In this document: positions 30,846 to 40,741 of the stretch, piece by piece
How positions within the stretch are numbered: the stretch's first letter is position 1
Layout: each line of letters opens with the position of its first letter
Assembly: GCA_019637105.1 (NCBI GenBank)
Contig: JAHBWF010000028.1
Span: forward strand, 1 to 61,463
Direction: 5' to 3'
Source: Labilithrix sp.
GTDB taxonomy: Bacteria; Myxococcota_A; Polyangia; Polyangiales; Polyangiaceae
Length of the DNA stretch: 61,463 nt
The notes under the pieces: model-generated
Seen by the model: only the letters and a program-made list of their open reading frames with translations
Databases searched by the model: none
Told to the model about the DNA's origin: nothing
Made by a program: the position numbers and the translations under genes

Positions 30846-32282
30846 TTACGGCGCGGGGTGCCCGAGCTCCCGCATCAACTCTCCGATGAACGCGGCGACA
30901 CGCGGGTGGTCGAACCCGGGCGCGAGCCGTGCGAGCTGCGCGTGCATCGCGCGGCGATCGAAGCCAGGCATCGCCTGTTCGAAGAACCGGAGCGCGGCGC
31001 GCGCGGAGCACCCCGTCGGTCGATCGTACACCGCCGCGACTTGCATCGCGCCGAGCGGATGGCCGAGCAGGTCCATCAACGTCCCGCGGCGGTGAGCCCA
31101 GAGCGAGAGCGTCGTCGCGACCCACGCGTCCTCTTCGGCCTCCGTCGGAGGAGCGTGGGGCGCGCCGGGCGCCGGCTTCTGCGGGCGCGCGCTCGGATCG
31201 CACCGCCAGCCACGCTCGACGAGGGCGCGGACGTCGTCGAGGAGCGCGCGCTTCGTCGCGTCGCCGGAGACGGCGGTCGCGAGGACGTCGAGCCCTCGCG
31301 TGAGCTCCTCGAGCGCGACCCACGGGATGGCCCGGCGGAGGAAGCCGACGGCCTTCGCGGCCGAGACGTCGGACGCCGGGGTGTAAAGGAAGCCTCCGAT
31401 CGCGGAGATGGTCGCGGTGGGGCCGTCGAGGCGATCGCCGCGCAAGAGCTCCGCGAGGGTGACCTCCCAGATGCCGAGCTGCGCCGACGTCCACGCGTCG
31501 TCGGCGTCCACCTCCGTGACGGCGCCGCAGCGCGGGCACCGGTGGAGCGCGCTCACCGCCGCGAGCGGACCGCCGCACGTCCCGCACCGGAGGTCGACCC
31601 CGGCTCGGGCGCGATCGCCGAGCACGTCGACGCGGATCCGCTCGATCGTGCCCTCGCCGAGCAGCGTCGCGTAGCCGCCGAGGGCGCCCCGCACGAGCTC
31701 GCGCGCGTGGTGCTCGACGCCTTCGCGGAGGCTCCCCGGCGGGAACGTCGGGTGCGCCTCGACGGCGCGGTAGTACGCGCGCGCGCCGTCGAGCATCGCG
31801 CGCGCGGCCGTGACCGCGTCCCCCGAGCGGCCGAGGGACGCGCACGCTTCTCCGTAGCGGGCCATCGCCGCGACGGCGTTCGGATCGAAGGTCGCGATCT
31901 CGGCCAGGATCACCGCCCTGCGGACCTCCTCGGCGCGCGCTCTCGGATCGCGCGGGAGCGCCTGCCCGGGTCGGACGATCGACGAGAGCAACACCTGCTC
32001 CTCGCAGAGGAGCCGCCAGAGCGCGCGATCGCGCAGGGTCTCCGGCTGGTGCATTTGCAAGGAGATCGCCGTGAGGCGCGCGCTCGTCGCCGACGGCTTG
32101 AGGAAATCGCCGACGGCCTCGGCGTGTCGAGCCGCGAGATCGCGCCACGGCGCTCCCGCTCCGCTCGAGGTCAGCACGGCGCCGCAGTACGCGCAGAGGA
32201 CGACGAGCGCGTCTCCCGTCGTGGTGCGCGGCCCGCCGCAGACCGAGCAGGTGAAGGCTCGGACGAGGACGCTCGCGCCCAT
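30846..32282 (-). CDS. Hypothetical protein with two zinc ribbons and alpha-helical repeats
   Basis: 478 residues. The start at 32282 follows a GGAGG at 11 bases. An N-terminal zinc ribbon (CSVCGGP...CAYCGA, residues 12-36) is followed by mostly helical sequence. A second ribbon in the middle (CGTCGGP...CPRCGA, about 233-258) is followed by another helical region, with a Pro/Ala-rich linker near 385. No catalytic motif. Probably cytoplasmic and structural or nucleic-acid/protein binding; the family is not one I can name. Confidence 0.75.
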   Translation of the reverse strand: MGASVLVRAFTCSVCGGPRTTTGDALVVLCAYCGAVLTSSGAGAPWRDLAARHAEAVGDFLKPSATSARLTAISLQMHQPETLRDRALWRLLCEEQVLLSSIVRPGQALPRDPRARAEEVRRAVILAEIATFDPNAVAAMARYGEACASLGRSGDAVTAARAMLDGARAYYRAVEAHPTFPPGSLREGVEHHARELVRGALGGYATLLGEGTIERIRVDVLGDRARAGVDLRCGTCGGPLAAVSALHRCPRCGAVTEVDADDAWTSAQLGIWEVTLAELLRGDRLDGPTATISAIGGFLYTPASDVSAAKAVGFLRRAIPWVALEELTRGLDVLATAVSGDATKRALLDDVRALVERGWRCDPSARPQKPAPGAPHAPPTEAEEDAWVATTLSLWAHRRGTLMDLLGHPLGAMQVAAVYDRPTGCSARAALRFFEQAMPGFDRRAMHAQLARLAPGFDHPRVAAFIGELMRELGHPAP

Positions 32283-32389
32283 GCGACACCGTACCTCCAT
32301 CGCCTCCTCGCGTGCACCACGACGCAGCGTCCGAGCGGGCCGCGCGATCGGGGAAAGGCGGCTTCCCCGCGAAGGGCGCCTCGCCGACG

Positions 32390-32745
32390 CGTTCGGCGTC
32401 GGGCTCCCCCCCTCACGGGGACGCCGACGAGCGCGCGCTTCGCGCCGGCCTCGTCGCCGAAGACGGCCTGACCGAGCGCCGTCACGCTGGCGACCGAGAG
32501 CTCCTCGAGGACCACCACGAGGCTCTTCGGACCGTCCTTGCGGCCTGCTTCTCCGTCTCGAGGATGACGCGCCCCTCGAGCCGCGCGCGCTTCGAGCGGC
32601 GACGATCCGTTCTCAGCGCCGAGCAGCATACGTCCCCCGTCCGTGCGGGGCTCCGCTTCACCTCCACGATCGCTGCGATCCGCCCTCGGGACGCGATCAC
32701 GACATCGAGCACATAGCGGCCCGGCCGCTTCGACGCCGGCGGGAA
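32390..32745 (-). pseudogene. Frameshifted remnant resembling a PD-(D/E)XK nuclease-fold gene
   Basis: One minus-strand frame reads YVLDVVIASRGRIAAIVEVK, a pattern like the D...ExK core of restriction-type folds. About 30 residues after a long Arg-rich stretch, a second frame continues with PKSLVVVLEELSVASVTALG and AVFGDEAGAKRALVGVPV. The upstream end stops abruptly near 32745, where a plus-strand reductase fragment begins. The two reading frames and missing ends say it is dead. Family assignment is tentative. Confidence 0.4.
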
Positions 32746-32779
32746 GAACCGGATGGAGCGAGGTCGAGAACGGAACACG

Positions 32780-33046
32780 GAGCTCGTGCGCGGGGACCTG
32801 GGCGAGGCCGTCCAGAGGCTGAAGCGAGAGCCGGGCAAAGGAATCTTCACGGGTGGCGTGAAGCTTCCCATGGCGCTGGCGGAGCTCGGATGGATCGATG
32901 AGTACGAGATCGTCGTGCACCCAAGGCTCGCGGGCCACGGACCGACATTGTTCGCGGGGCTATCGAAGTTCGTCGACCTGAAGCTCGTGGGGCGGCCGGA
33001 GCTCGGCTCGGGGGCGGTGGCGATGCAGTATGAGCCCAAGAGGTAG
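32780..33046 (+). pseudogene. 5'-truncated dihydrofolate reductase/RibD C-terminal family fragment
   Basis: About 89 residues match the C-terminal half of the RibD_C/YwjB-type reductases: NTELVRGDLGEAVQRLKREP, IFTGGVKLPMALAELGWIDE, EIVVHPRLAGHGPTLFAGL and a final VDLKLV strand. A complete protein is about 180-200 residues; the NADPH-binding N-terminal half is absent. The frame is open from 32753 but the residues before NTELV match nothing. It abuts the minus-strand remnant at about 32745, marking a recombination junction. Confidence 0.75.
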
Positions 33047-33617
33047 GAAGGTCACCGAGCGCCTTCGGCCGCCGAACGCGCGCGTCCGAGACGGTCACAG
33101 TCGCACCGCTGGGCGCCTCCACCGACCATGGTCCGCCGGGGACCGCGAGCGCGCGGACTTCGAACGACTCGCCGAGCGCGCGGCCGGCGCAGGCGGTTCT
33201 CCCGCGCCGACGGGCGGTCCCCCGTCCAACGTCATCTCGTCCGGCGCGCCCACGCCCCCACGTCGACCGGCTGCAGGATCGAATCTTCGTCAGGATCCGA
33301 CGGCGCCGCCGCGCCCTTCAACGATCAGGGCGGCGACTACCTTCTTCCCGTGAAGATCGACGGCACGAAGATCCCCGGCATTCGCGATACCGTGAGCTCC
33401 TGGACATCGCGCTGGGCATCGACATAATCGCGGGGCTCCTCATCAGCAAGTTGGGAACGAAGTCCTGAAGCCCGCGCACACCCACTTCGTGGACCTCGGC
33501 GAGCCGCTGACCCGGTGCGTCCGAGCCACTGGGAGCTGGGCCTCAGCGACCTCGGGGGAGACGACGGATCTGCATTCGCGCGCGCCCGGAAACGCCCTGC
33601 GCTCGCCCTCGCGCCCG
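33047..33617. other. Region without a recognisable gene
   Basis: 571 bp of GC-rich sequence in the decayed zone. The only protein-like scrap is a plus-strand frame near 33395-33468 reading RELLDIALGIDIIAGLLISK before a stop; it is too short to assign. Confidence 0.4.
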
Positions 33618-33947
33618 CGCCATCCTCGCCGTGGCCCACGAGAAGCGATCGATCGTCCGCGTCCCTGCTCCCGTCCTCGCCGAGGTGTGCCGCGGCGGCG
33701 CGCGGGACGCGCCCGTCGATCACAACTTGAACGACCGCGGGATCGCGTCGCGCCGCTTCCCGCGAGCATCACGCGGCGCGCCGGAGCGATCCTCGCCCGC
33801 GCCGAGCTGTCCAGCGCCCACGCCGTCGACGCGTTCGTCGTGGCGACGGCCATCGAGCTCGGACCGGCGATCGTGGCGACGCACGATCCCGACGACATGA
33901 AGAAGCTTTCGGCAGGCTTCCGAGACGTGCGCGTCGTGTCGCTCTGA
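33618..33947 (+). pseudogene. Frameshifted PIN-domain (VapC-like) toxin remnant
   Basis: The first frame reads ILAVAHEKRSIVRVPAPVLA then EVCRGGARDAPVDHNLNDRG. Near 33750 the homology jumps to the next frame: RRAGAILARAELSSAHAVDA, FVVATAIELGPAIVATHDPD, then KKLSAGFRDVRVVSL and a stop. These are the central and C-terminal PIN-fold segments, with the conserved acidic AVDAFVVATA and THDPDD motifs, of VapC-type ribonucleases. The N-terminal part with the first catalytic Asp is missing. No cognate antitoxin is visible. Confidence 0.65.
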
Positions 33948-34123
33948 GGTCGCGTTTCGATGCGGTGCGATCGCGTCGCGAAGCGCGGCCCCCGCGCTCT
34001 CTCGTAGGCGTCATCGACGATGGCGGTGTACATGGCGACGCGTGTCGACCACGCCGGCGGAGGAGCCGTCCGTGAGCATCCCGAGGACGTTGTTCGATCT
34101 GTGTTCCTCGGCGAGACACGCGC

Positions 34124-34465
34124 TCAGCGCCAGCCGTAGCCGTCGGGGATGGGGTGGCGACCGCGTCCCTCCGCCTCGACGGCGCGCTCGCCCGAGGTGC
34201 GCGTCGCCTCACGTCCGGCGGCGTCGAGAGGACAGAGCGTGCGATCGATCGTCCATCGTCCGCAACCCGTGAGTCCCTCTGCGCACGGTTGGATCATCGA
34301 GATGCGCTCGTTCCGCTCGTCGCATTTCCAGACGAGCACGCGCCACGCATGTGCGCCGTCCGTCTCGTACGAGTCGTCGGGTGGGCGCTTCGGAGCCCCT
34401 TCGACCTTCGAGGGAGGCGATGAGCACGCGGGGAGAAGGAGGCAGAAGGCGATGACGATCCTCAC
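34124..34465 (-). CDS. Small Cys-containing lipoprotein, unknown function
   Basis: 113 residues from a GTG at 34465. The signal peptide is MRIVIAFCLLLPACSS with lipobox LPAC. The mature part is short, with WRVLVWKCDERNERISMIQP and the Cys pairs PCAEGLTGC and TLC. Probably an outer-membrane or periplasmic lipoprotein. No family recognised. An in-frame ATG further upstream (34540) would hide the signal peptide. Confidence 0.65.
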   Translation of the reverse strand: MRIVIAFCLLLPACSSPPSKVEGAPKRPPDDSYETDGAHAWRVLVWKCDERNERISMIQPCAEGLTGCGRWTIDRTLCPLDAAGREATRTSGERAVEAEGRGRHPIPDGYGWR

Positions 34466-34636
34466 GCCGTAACGGTACAAGAAACGTCGGCGGGGGTTGA
34501 CCGAACGGACGCGGATCTCGCTCCCCGCCGAGGGCCGCACGTAGCGTCGGCGCGTGGGCCGCGCTCCCTACCGGCGATGAGCGCGAGTTAAAGGGTGATC
34601 GCGTGGATCTTGGACGGAGCAACGGCGTGCGCACCG

Positions 34637-35764
34637 TCACGGTTTGCCGCGCGCGCCGCCGTCTCCGTCGCGTGGCGTCGCGCCGTCGACGCCGGCGTCC
34701 TCCACGGTCCACAGGACGAGGGGGACCTCGACGCCCAAGATTCTGGCGGCCTCGCCCCGGATCATGATGTCTTCGTCGGAAAGGAACGGCGCCGCGAAGT
34801 CCTTCGCCTTCGGATCGCGCTCACGGATCGACGAGAACGCGTCCGAGCGCAACGACCAATGGTTGCTCTTCGTCTCGACGATGCGACGGAGGATGGCGAT
34901 GGCCCGCGTCCGCAGCTCACTCGTTGCAACCTCGGCGATCCGATCGAGAGCCACGACGTGCTCCTTGGTAAGAGCGGAGGTCTCGGAGAGCTTGGTCAGT
35001 AGCGCGTCCCATTTCGTCGGGCAGCCCTTCAAGGCCGAGCTACCGACGAGCAGCGACGTCGCTTTCACCGCGACCATCGCGTCCGGATCCCGACTCGCGT
35101 CGAGGAGGACCTCGCACGTCGGTTCGTCGAGGGAGTGGTAGGCGAGCGAGGTGAGCGCCGCGATCCTCGGGGACGGCGGCCCCGACGTGCGCGCGACCTC
35201 CACGACGGCCGCGGCGACCGCGGGGATCTTCGGATTCGCGGCAAGCGCGACTTCGGCGACGCCCGCGCGGACCGCGACGTTCACGCCAGGACGGAGAGCC
35301 GCGAGCACGGGCTCGGCGAACTTGCCGTCATCGAGCCATATGGCCCCGACGAGGTTTCCGACGGCGTGGGCCACGGCGGGCTCCTTCTCCTCGTAGACGC
35401 GCGCGAGCACGCGACGCGTGAGCTCCTCGTCCGAGCGCCACCGCGTGTGGTGCGCGCGCTCGAGGCTCTTCGCCGCGGCCCATCGCGCACCTCGCACCGG
35501 ATCGGACATGAGGTCGACGATCTCCGACTCGTATTGGCTCGCCTTCGATCCAAAGCTCTCCTCCCACGTCTTCAAGGCGGGACAGTCATGAACCGGAGAC
35601 CTGTAGCCCCTCCAGTCCGCGTCGGACCACTTACAGCTCTCGACGGCCCGCGCCGCGACGACGATCGCCGGTGAGCCAGCGGCGTTCTCGCCCGCGGTCT
35701 CCTTACGATGGCAAGCGCTCGCCGACAAAGCGAGGAGCAGCGACGCGGCGAGCAGCAGACGCAT
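34637..35764 (-). CDS. Lipoprotein with HEAT-like repeats
   Basis: 375 residues. GGAGG lies 9 bases before the ATG at 35764. The lipoprotein signal is LAASLLLALSASAC. A short Cys-containing domain is followed by alpha-helical repeats of HEAT type (VRGARWAAAKSLERA; EPAVAHAVGNLVGAIW; PAVAAAVVEVARTSG; MVAVKATSLLVGSSAL; ELRTRAIAILRRIVET; IMIRGEAARILG). HEAT repeats make a protein-binding solenoid. The start codon overlaps the stop of a truncated upstream frame by one base (TGATG), so it was once the second gene of an operon whose first gene has been destroyed. Confidence 0.78.
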   Translation of the reverse strand: MRLLLAASLLLALSASACHRKETAGENAAGSPAIVVAARAVESCKWSDADWRGYRSPVHDCPALKTWEESFGSKASQYESEIVDLMSDPVRGARWAAAKSLERAHHTRWRSDEELTRRVLARVYEEKEPAVAHAVGNLVGAIWLDDGKFAEPVLAALRPGVNVAVRAGVAEVALAANPKIPAVAAAVVEVARTSGPPSPRIAALTSLAYHSLDEPTCEVLLDASRDPDAMVAVKATSLLVGSSALKGCPTKWDALLTKLSETSALTKEHVVALDRIAEVATSELRTRAIAILRRIVETKSNHWSLRSDAFSSIRERDPKAKDFAAPFLSDEDIMIRGEAARILGVEVPLVLWTVEDAGVDGATPRDGDGGARGKP

Positions 35765-35985
35765 CAGGACACGCCTCCGCGATCGGACAAGCTCACCACG
35801 AAAGAGCGCCGCGTCTCCTGTTCGAGGAGCAACGCGACTGGACCTGAGCATGCGCCGTAGAAACCATTCACGTCGGTGCATTCTACGCGGTCTTGACCGA
35901 GCTCGAACGAAATCGAACGCAGCCACACCGACCGGTAGCGCCCCACGAGGTCATCCCTCTTGGAGGTCGAACTCCTGAACGGCGC
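35764..35985 (-). pseudogene. C-terminal remnant of a gene once coupled to the HEAT lipoprotein
   Basis: About 70 residues in natural-looking frame (DDLVGRYRSVWLRSISFELG; CTDVNGFYGACSGPVALLLE; RRSFVVSLSDRGGVS) end at a stop that overlaps the next gene's ATG. Going upstream the frame merges into IS66-derived sequence without a start, so the 5' part was removed by that insertion. Family unknown. Confidence 0.5.
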
Positions 35986-36281
35986 GCGGCACGCCTCAAC
36001 GACCGGGAGAGCCACGGCATCCGGGAGAGCCAGAGCTCGATCGGGGTGCTCGCGCACGGAGTTGGAGCGATCTCGACGAAGGTGATCGGCTCGACGGTCT
36101 TCGCGGGTCGGCGTCCTCGCGACATCTCGCTTGCGGACACCTTCGCAGTGAGACGCCATCGCCACCACTTCAGCGAGTGCGCGTTGAGGCCGGTCTCGGC
36201 GGCGTACTCCGCCGCCGTTAGTCCGCTGTCCTTCCACCGCTCGATTCGCTTCTCCCAGACCTCGCGCGATTCCTTCGCCAT
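35986..36281 (-). pseudogene. IS66-family TnpA (accessory protein) remnant
   Basis: The frame begins MAKESREVWEKRIERWKDSG at 36281 and continues TAAEYAAETGLNAHSLKWWR WRL, then PITFVEIAP and TPIEL: the helix-turn-helix and linker of IS66 TnpA. After TPIEL the sequence no longer matches, so the end is lost. No TnpB or TnpC is present nearby. Confidence 0.75.
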
Positions 36282-36299
36282 GCCGACCTTCGGCGCGAA

Positions 36300-36946
36300 G
36301 AGCTACGCGAGCGCGCGGGCCCCGTCAGGAACGCGACTCGTCGAACGGATACGGGCGAGAACGACGCAACCTTCGACTTCTCGGCGAGACGACGAAGGAG
36401 CATGCACACGGCCTGATCCGTGATGTCACAGGATGTGAAGAGGTCCTTCAACTCAGCTCAGCGTGCGAGATCGCCCGCCCCTTCGGTACGCGCGTTCCCA
36501 TGATCGACTTCACCGAGGTGATCCGGGCGAGGGTTCGGCATCGATCATGCCGAGGGAGAACGCCTGCCGGATGCCCCCTTCACGGCGGCCATCGTCTTGT
36601 TGCTGGTCGCGGGGGCGTAGGTCTCGGCGATCTTCGCCCAAACAGCGGCGACGTGCTGGTAGCCGACGCGGTGCCAGGGGAGGTCCATCGCCGACCTGCC
36701 GGCCGCGATCATATTCGCGACGACGTCGAGCGCCTGACGCATAGTCCGCCGGGATCCGGGGACGAGCGAGGCGAGGGACACGGCGACCGGATGGCGATCA
36801 ACCGGCGGGGGCGACGACAACCGGACGAGCCCCGGCTCGGCGGCGCTCCTCCCCAATGTAGGGACGAGGGCTCCCGCCGTCGGCGTCACATCGGTGTCGA
36901 AAACCGTTATTCTCATAAGCGATCCGACGTACGGGGAGTCCGACAT
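36300..36946 (-). pseudogene. Decayed tyrosine recombinase (integrase)
   Basis: An N-terminal SAM-like domain is readable from 36946: HPVAVSLASLVPGSRRTMRQ, ALDVVANMIAAGRSAMDLPW, YQHVAAVWAKIAETYAPATS, NKTMAAVKG. In another frame GIRQAFSLGMIDAEPSPG (about 36510-36590) matches the next helix of such integrases. A third piece near 36330-36420 reads LLRRLAEKSKVASFSPVSVR RVAF, like the catalytic FSPHDLRRTF motif with the His lost. The catalytic core is otherwise deleted. It is separate from the intact integrase at 54.6 kb and marks an older mobile element. Confidence 0.6.
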
Positions 36947-39452
36947 TCAACCCACGACGCCATAAGCACGTCCGCATCTCGGTCCGTCGTGGCGGCGGTC
37001 GCGCCAGCCGCGAGCATGTCCTTCAAAGCCTCAGTGGCGGCGGGGAGACGAGCGGGGACAGCATGAGCCGGGAACTCTGCCTCGCGCCTCCGGCGATATG
37101 GCTTCAAGGCGCTTTGGTGTCGGGCACCGGAACGTCGACGAAGAACTCGTCCAGCAGGCCTTCTCGCGCACCGAGGCTGTAGCGAGCCTTGAAGTCTCGG
37201 GCCGGATGACTCTCCCGGAGGAGCCCGTCAAGGAAGTCCCAGAGACGTCGTGCCTCTCGCTTCCGCACCGTGAACTTCACGTTTCCGTTGTCGATGTGAT
37301 GAACCAACTTCGTGATGTAAGTCCCGCCGCTCCACCGAACGGTTACGTCCTTGCCCGGCCACGTGCGTCCGGCTGCAATCGAAGCCGCCAAATCAGGCAG
37401 CAGCTTCCCCAGGCGGGCGATCCCGCGGTGATCAAGGACCATCATGATCTGCTCCTGTCCGCTGTGGAAGTGAGCAGCAACCGTCAAGTCGACGTCGCGC
37501 GGGCCGGCAGGCGGCAACACCTCTGCCGTGATTTCGGGAACCTTTCCCTGCTCCCACACTTCCTTGAGTTGAATGCGGTTCACGCCCTTCAAGCCCCTGA
37601 AGGCCCGACCGCTGATGATCGTCTGTGCGGCGGCGTTCGCACATGCAAGCGAAACGAATGGCTCGATCAAGTAGTTCTCCTTGTTGGCGATCGAAGTTCC
37701 ATCGGCGAGCGTCATAGGGAAGTCGATCAGCGCCAGACCGGGGTAGTTGAAGTTATCTTTACCCGAGAGCCTTAGCAGCGCGTAGTGATAGCCAAGAAGA
37801 ACAAGTCCTACGGATGTCGCTCCGACACTGGACCAAGTCGCGCCGCCAACGAGGAGCTTGAGGGAGCGTTCGTTAATCCGAAACCGCACGGCACTGTGCT
37901 CCCAGCGTTTCGTGTCGCCTGAGTTCAAGCGGTCCAGGTACTCGTTGATCCCATCTGTGATTGCATCGGACAACTCCTCGAAGGGAACGGCTGCACTCTT
38001 ATCGTCGACCTGTGCTTCCGTGGCATGAGTCTTCGCCACCAACGCGTCGATTTCGTCTGCGAGCTTATCGCGTTGTTCAAGGGTCTCCTGAAGCCGACGG
38101 AGCTGGGCGACGCGCTCTTCGAGTTGGCCTACACGAGTGTCGGTCATTTCCAGGCCGACCGGCGCCATCGCAGCAATGACAGCTCTTGTGGGCTGCAGGC
38201 TTACGTCGACCTCCGCGATCGTCCGCTCAAGACTCCTCAGCTTGGCCCTCAGGTCTCGTTGCTCCTCAATGAGCTTCTCCACGAGCTGCGTCAGTTCCGT
38301 CGCCTCCCCTGCGAGCTGGTCGTGCTCGAAAGCGAGGCGACGCTTGGCCCCACGGCCGACGTTCGTGCCCTCCCACGGAAGATGTTGGTGACAGACGAAG
38401 CAGCTTCCGGGAGCTGCTCTGTCCGGAGACACCTTTTGGTCACAGTGTGGGCAGCGAGTGACACTAAGCGGTCTAAACAGCTCCTCGGCAACTTCGACAC
38501 GCTTAATTCGTGTTAGTTCCGCGAAAACAGTCTCACGATAGGCTACCAATTCCTGCAAACGTTGATCGATGGTGACGGCTGACTCCAAAAGTCGCTCACG
38601 CTCGACCGCGTACGCCACGCGCTGCTCCGCGAGCTGAAGCTCGACGGCGAGTCCCCGTCCCTGTTGGCCCGGCTTCGGAGAGATGGCGTCGGCAAGGATC
38701 TTGTCTCTCTGCTTCCGCAGTCGCTCGATCTCGGAACGGAGCTGTTGAATACTTGCGTCGATGGAGTCCCATGTAGGCGCAGTGGAGAGCGACGGATCGG
38801 CGAGCAGGCCTCGCGCAGCCTGGTGAAGCACATCCTCGAACTGCTCCTTCCTGGCGCGCAGGCGGAGCAGATCCTGGCGCAACTTGATCTCCTGGCCGAG
38901 TTCCTCCGGGTAGAGCATCTTCGCGGCTCCCAAGAACTGGAGGAGGCAAGCGTGCTGTTCTCGCTCGGGCTGCTTATCGGCGAGATCACTCCAGAAACGC
39001 TCCTCGCGGTACACGTGTCGGAACAGCATGCGCCAACTCAGCTCGGGCCACGCCCCGGAGTACGGATTGCCCCTCGGAAAGCGGATGACGGGGATGCCGA
39101 GCTTCCGCTGAATCCAGCCGGAGAACTCGCCCGATGCGACGCTCTCTCCGTTCGCGAACACCTTGTGCTTGCTCAAGGGCTCCTTCCAGCGCCGCTCCAA
39201 GGTGATTTCCTCGGTGTCACCCACCAAGAGCTTCAGCCTTGCCGAGTCAAACTTTGTGGCAATTCCGGCACCAAGCGCCCTCTCAGAACCGTCGGTATCT
39301 CCCAACAAGAATGAGATCGTACGGAGCCAGCCCGTCTTGCCCGTGTCCTTGTCACCAACGACGACATTCACGCCCGGTTTCAGCACGAGCCGGTCTGACC
39401 TGACCCCTGAGAGTTGGCCCATCGATTCCGTCGCATATAGAAGGGGTTCGCG

Positions 39453-39722
39453 ATGGGACGAAAGAGCCAGTTTTCCGAGGCGCAGATCATCGCCGCGATC
39501 CGAGAGGTCGAGGGCGGGGCGAAGGTCGGCGAGGTCGCTCGCAAGGTCGGTGTGAGCCTGCAGACGCTGGCGCGGTGGCGCGAGAAGTACAGCGGGATGA
39601 GCGTGCCGGACGCGAAAGAGAAGCGCCGCCTCGAGGAGGAGAACGCCAAGCTGAAGAAGATCGTGGCGCAGTACGCGCTGGAGATCGACTCGCTGAAGTG
39701 GGCGCTGGGAAAAAAGTGGTGA
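39453..39722 (+). CDS. IS3-family transposase OrfA
   Basis: 89 residues: a helix-turn-helix (FSEAQIIAAIREVEGGAKVG; EVARKVGVSLQTLARWREKY) and a leucine-zipper-like coil (KEKRRLEEENAKLKKIVAQY). Binds the IS ends. Just before its stop lies the slippery heptamer A AAA AAG (39710-39716), which allows -1 frameshifting into orfB. Confidence 0.93.
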   Translation: MGRKSQFSEAQIIAAIREVEGGAKVGEVARKVGVSLQTLARWREKYSGMSVPDAKEKRRLEEENAKLKKIVAQYALEIDSLKWALGKKW

Positions 39723-40645
39723 CCCCCTCCGTGCGACGGGAGGTGGTCAACGCGTTCAAGTCGCGAGGTCACACGGAGCGCCGCGCCTGCGCGCTCGCGA
39801 GCCTGCAGCGGTCGACATGCCGCTACAAGTCGCGACGTCAGGACGATCCGAAGCTCGTGGGGCGCCTGCGGAAGATTGCCGAGGAGCGCCCGCGTTTCGG
39901 TTACCGGCGCGTGCACGCGATGCTTCGTCGCGAAGGGTTCGAGGTCAACCGGAAGCGTGTATACCGCATCTACAAGGCCGCCGGGCTGGCGGTCCGGCGG
40001 CGCAATCGTCGCCGCCTCCGTGCGGCTCGCCCTGCACCGCCCGTGGCCGTGACGCATCCAAACGAGCGCTGGTCGATGGACTTCGTCCACGACTACCTCG
40101 CCGACGGGCGCCGCATCCGCACGTTCAACGTCGTCGATGCGTTCACGCGCGAATGCCTCGTCATCGAGGTCGACACGTCGCTTCCGTCGGCACGCGTGAT
40201 CGGGGTGCTCGACAAGCTGCTCTGGAAGTTCGGCCTCCCCGAGTCGCTGCGCGTCGACAACGGGCCGGAGTTCATCTCGGGCGCGATGGACGCCTGGGCG
40301 ACGAAGCACGGCGTGAAGCTCGACTTCATTCAGCCCGGCAAGCCGACGCAGAACGCGCACGTCGAGTCGTTCAACGGTCACTTCCGTGACGAATGTCTCG
40401 CGCAGGCGCGCTTCCCGACGCTCGCGCGTGCCCGCGCCGAGATCGAGCTCTGGCGCGTTGACTACAACTGCGAGCGCCCACACAGCTCGCTCGACTACCG
40501 CACGCCGAAGGCCTTCGGAGACCTCGCACGCAGCAAGGTACCGGCTCCGCCGGGGGCTGCCGCCGCCATCGTCGGGGGCGAGTCGCAACGTCATGCTCGC
40601 GATCGTGCCCGCGACGGAGTAGAGAGCCGAGTCGAAGTCAATTAA
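39716..40645 (+). CDS. IS3-family transposase OrfB (DDE catalytic part)
   Basis: About 309 residues read after the -1 slip (VVTPSVRREVVNAFKSRGHT onward). HTH_21 region RPRFGYRRVHAMLRREGFEV, then the rve integrase core with the three acidic residues: D in RWSMDFVHDY, D in LRVDNGPEF and E in AHVESFNGHFRDEC. All are intact. Expressed mainly as an OrfAB fusion by ribosomal frameshifting, as in other IS3 elements. Confidence 0.92.
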   Translation: MVTPSVRREVVNAFKSRGHTERRACALASLQRSTCRYKSRRQDDPKLVGRLRKIAEERPRFGYRRVHAMLRREGFEVNRKRVYRIYKAAGLAVRRRNRRRLRAARPAPPVAVTHPNERWSMDFVHDYLADGRRIRTFNVVDAFTRECLVIEVDTSLPSARVIGVLDKLLWKFGLPESLRVDNGPEFISGAMDAWATKHGVKLDFIQPGKPTQNAHVESFNGHFRDECLAQARFPTLARARAEIELWRVDYNCERPHSSLDYRTPKAFGDLARSKVPAPPGAAAAIVGGESQRHARDRARDGVESRVEVN

Positions 40646-40741
40646 CCAGGAATCGCTGGATCGACTTCGGGGGTCAGGTCAGGTCCACCACCTGCTCCTG
40701 GATGAAACGCTCGACCAGACTCACTCGGATGGTTCGCGCGC

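Larger units (their letters stand above)
39396..40681 (+). mobile_element. IS3-family (IS407-like) insertion sequence, complete
   Basis: A 1,286-bp element. The ends are inverted repeats beginning TGACCTGACCCC at 39396 and ending with GGGGTCAGGTCA at 40681. It is flanked by the 4-bp direct repeat GGTC at 39392-39395 and 40682-40685, the target duplication size of the IS407 group. It contains intact overlapping orfA and orfB and looks recently active. It lies in the ATPase gene of a defence operon in the opposite orientation. Confidence 0.93.

Noticed and set aside
33395-33468. Possible antitoxin for the PIN remnant (RELLDIALGIDIIAGLLISK)
   Set aside because: Too short, frame not linked to a start, no known antitoxin motif.
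36913-37107. 64-residue minus-strand frame after the ATPase
   Set aside because: TTG start, no recognisable sequence, lies in decayed DNA.
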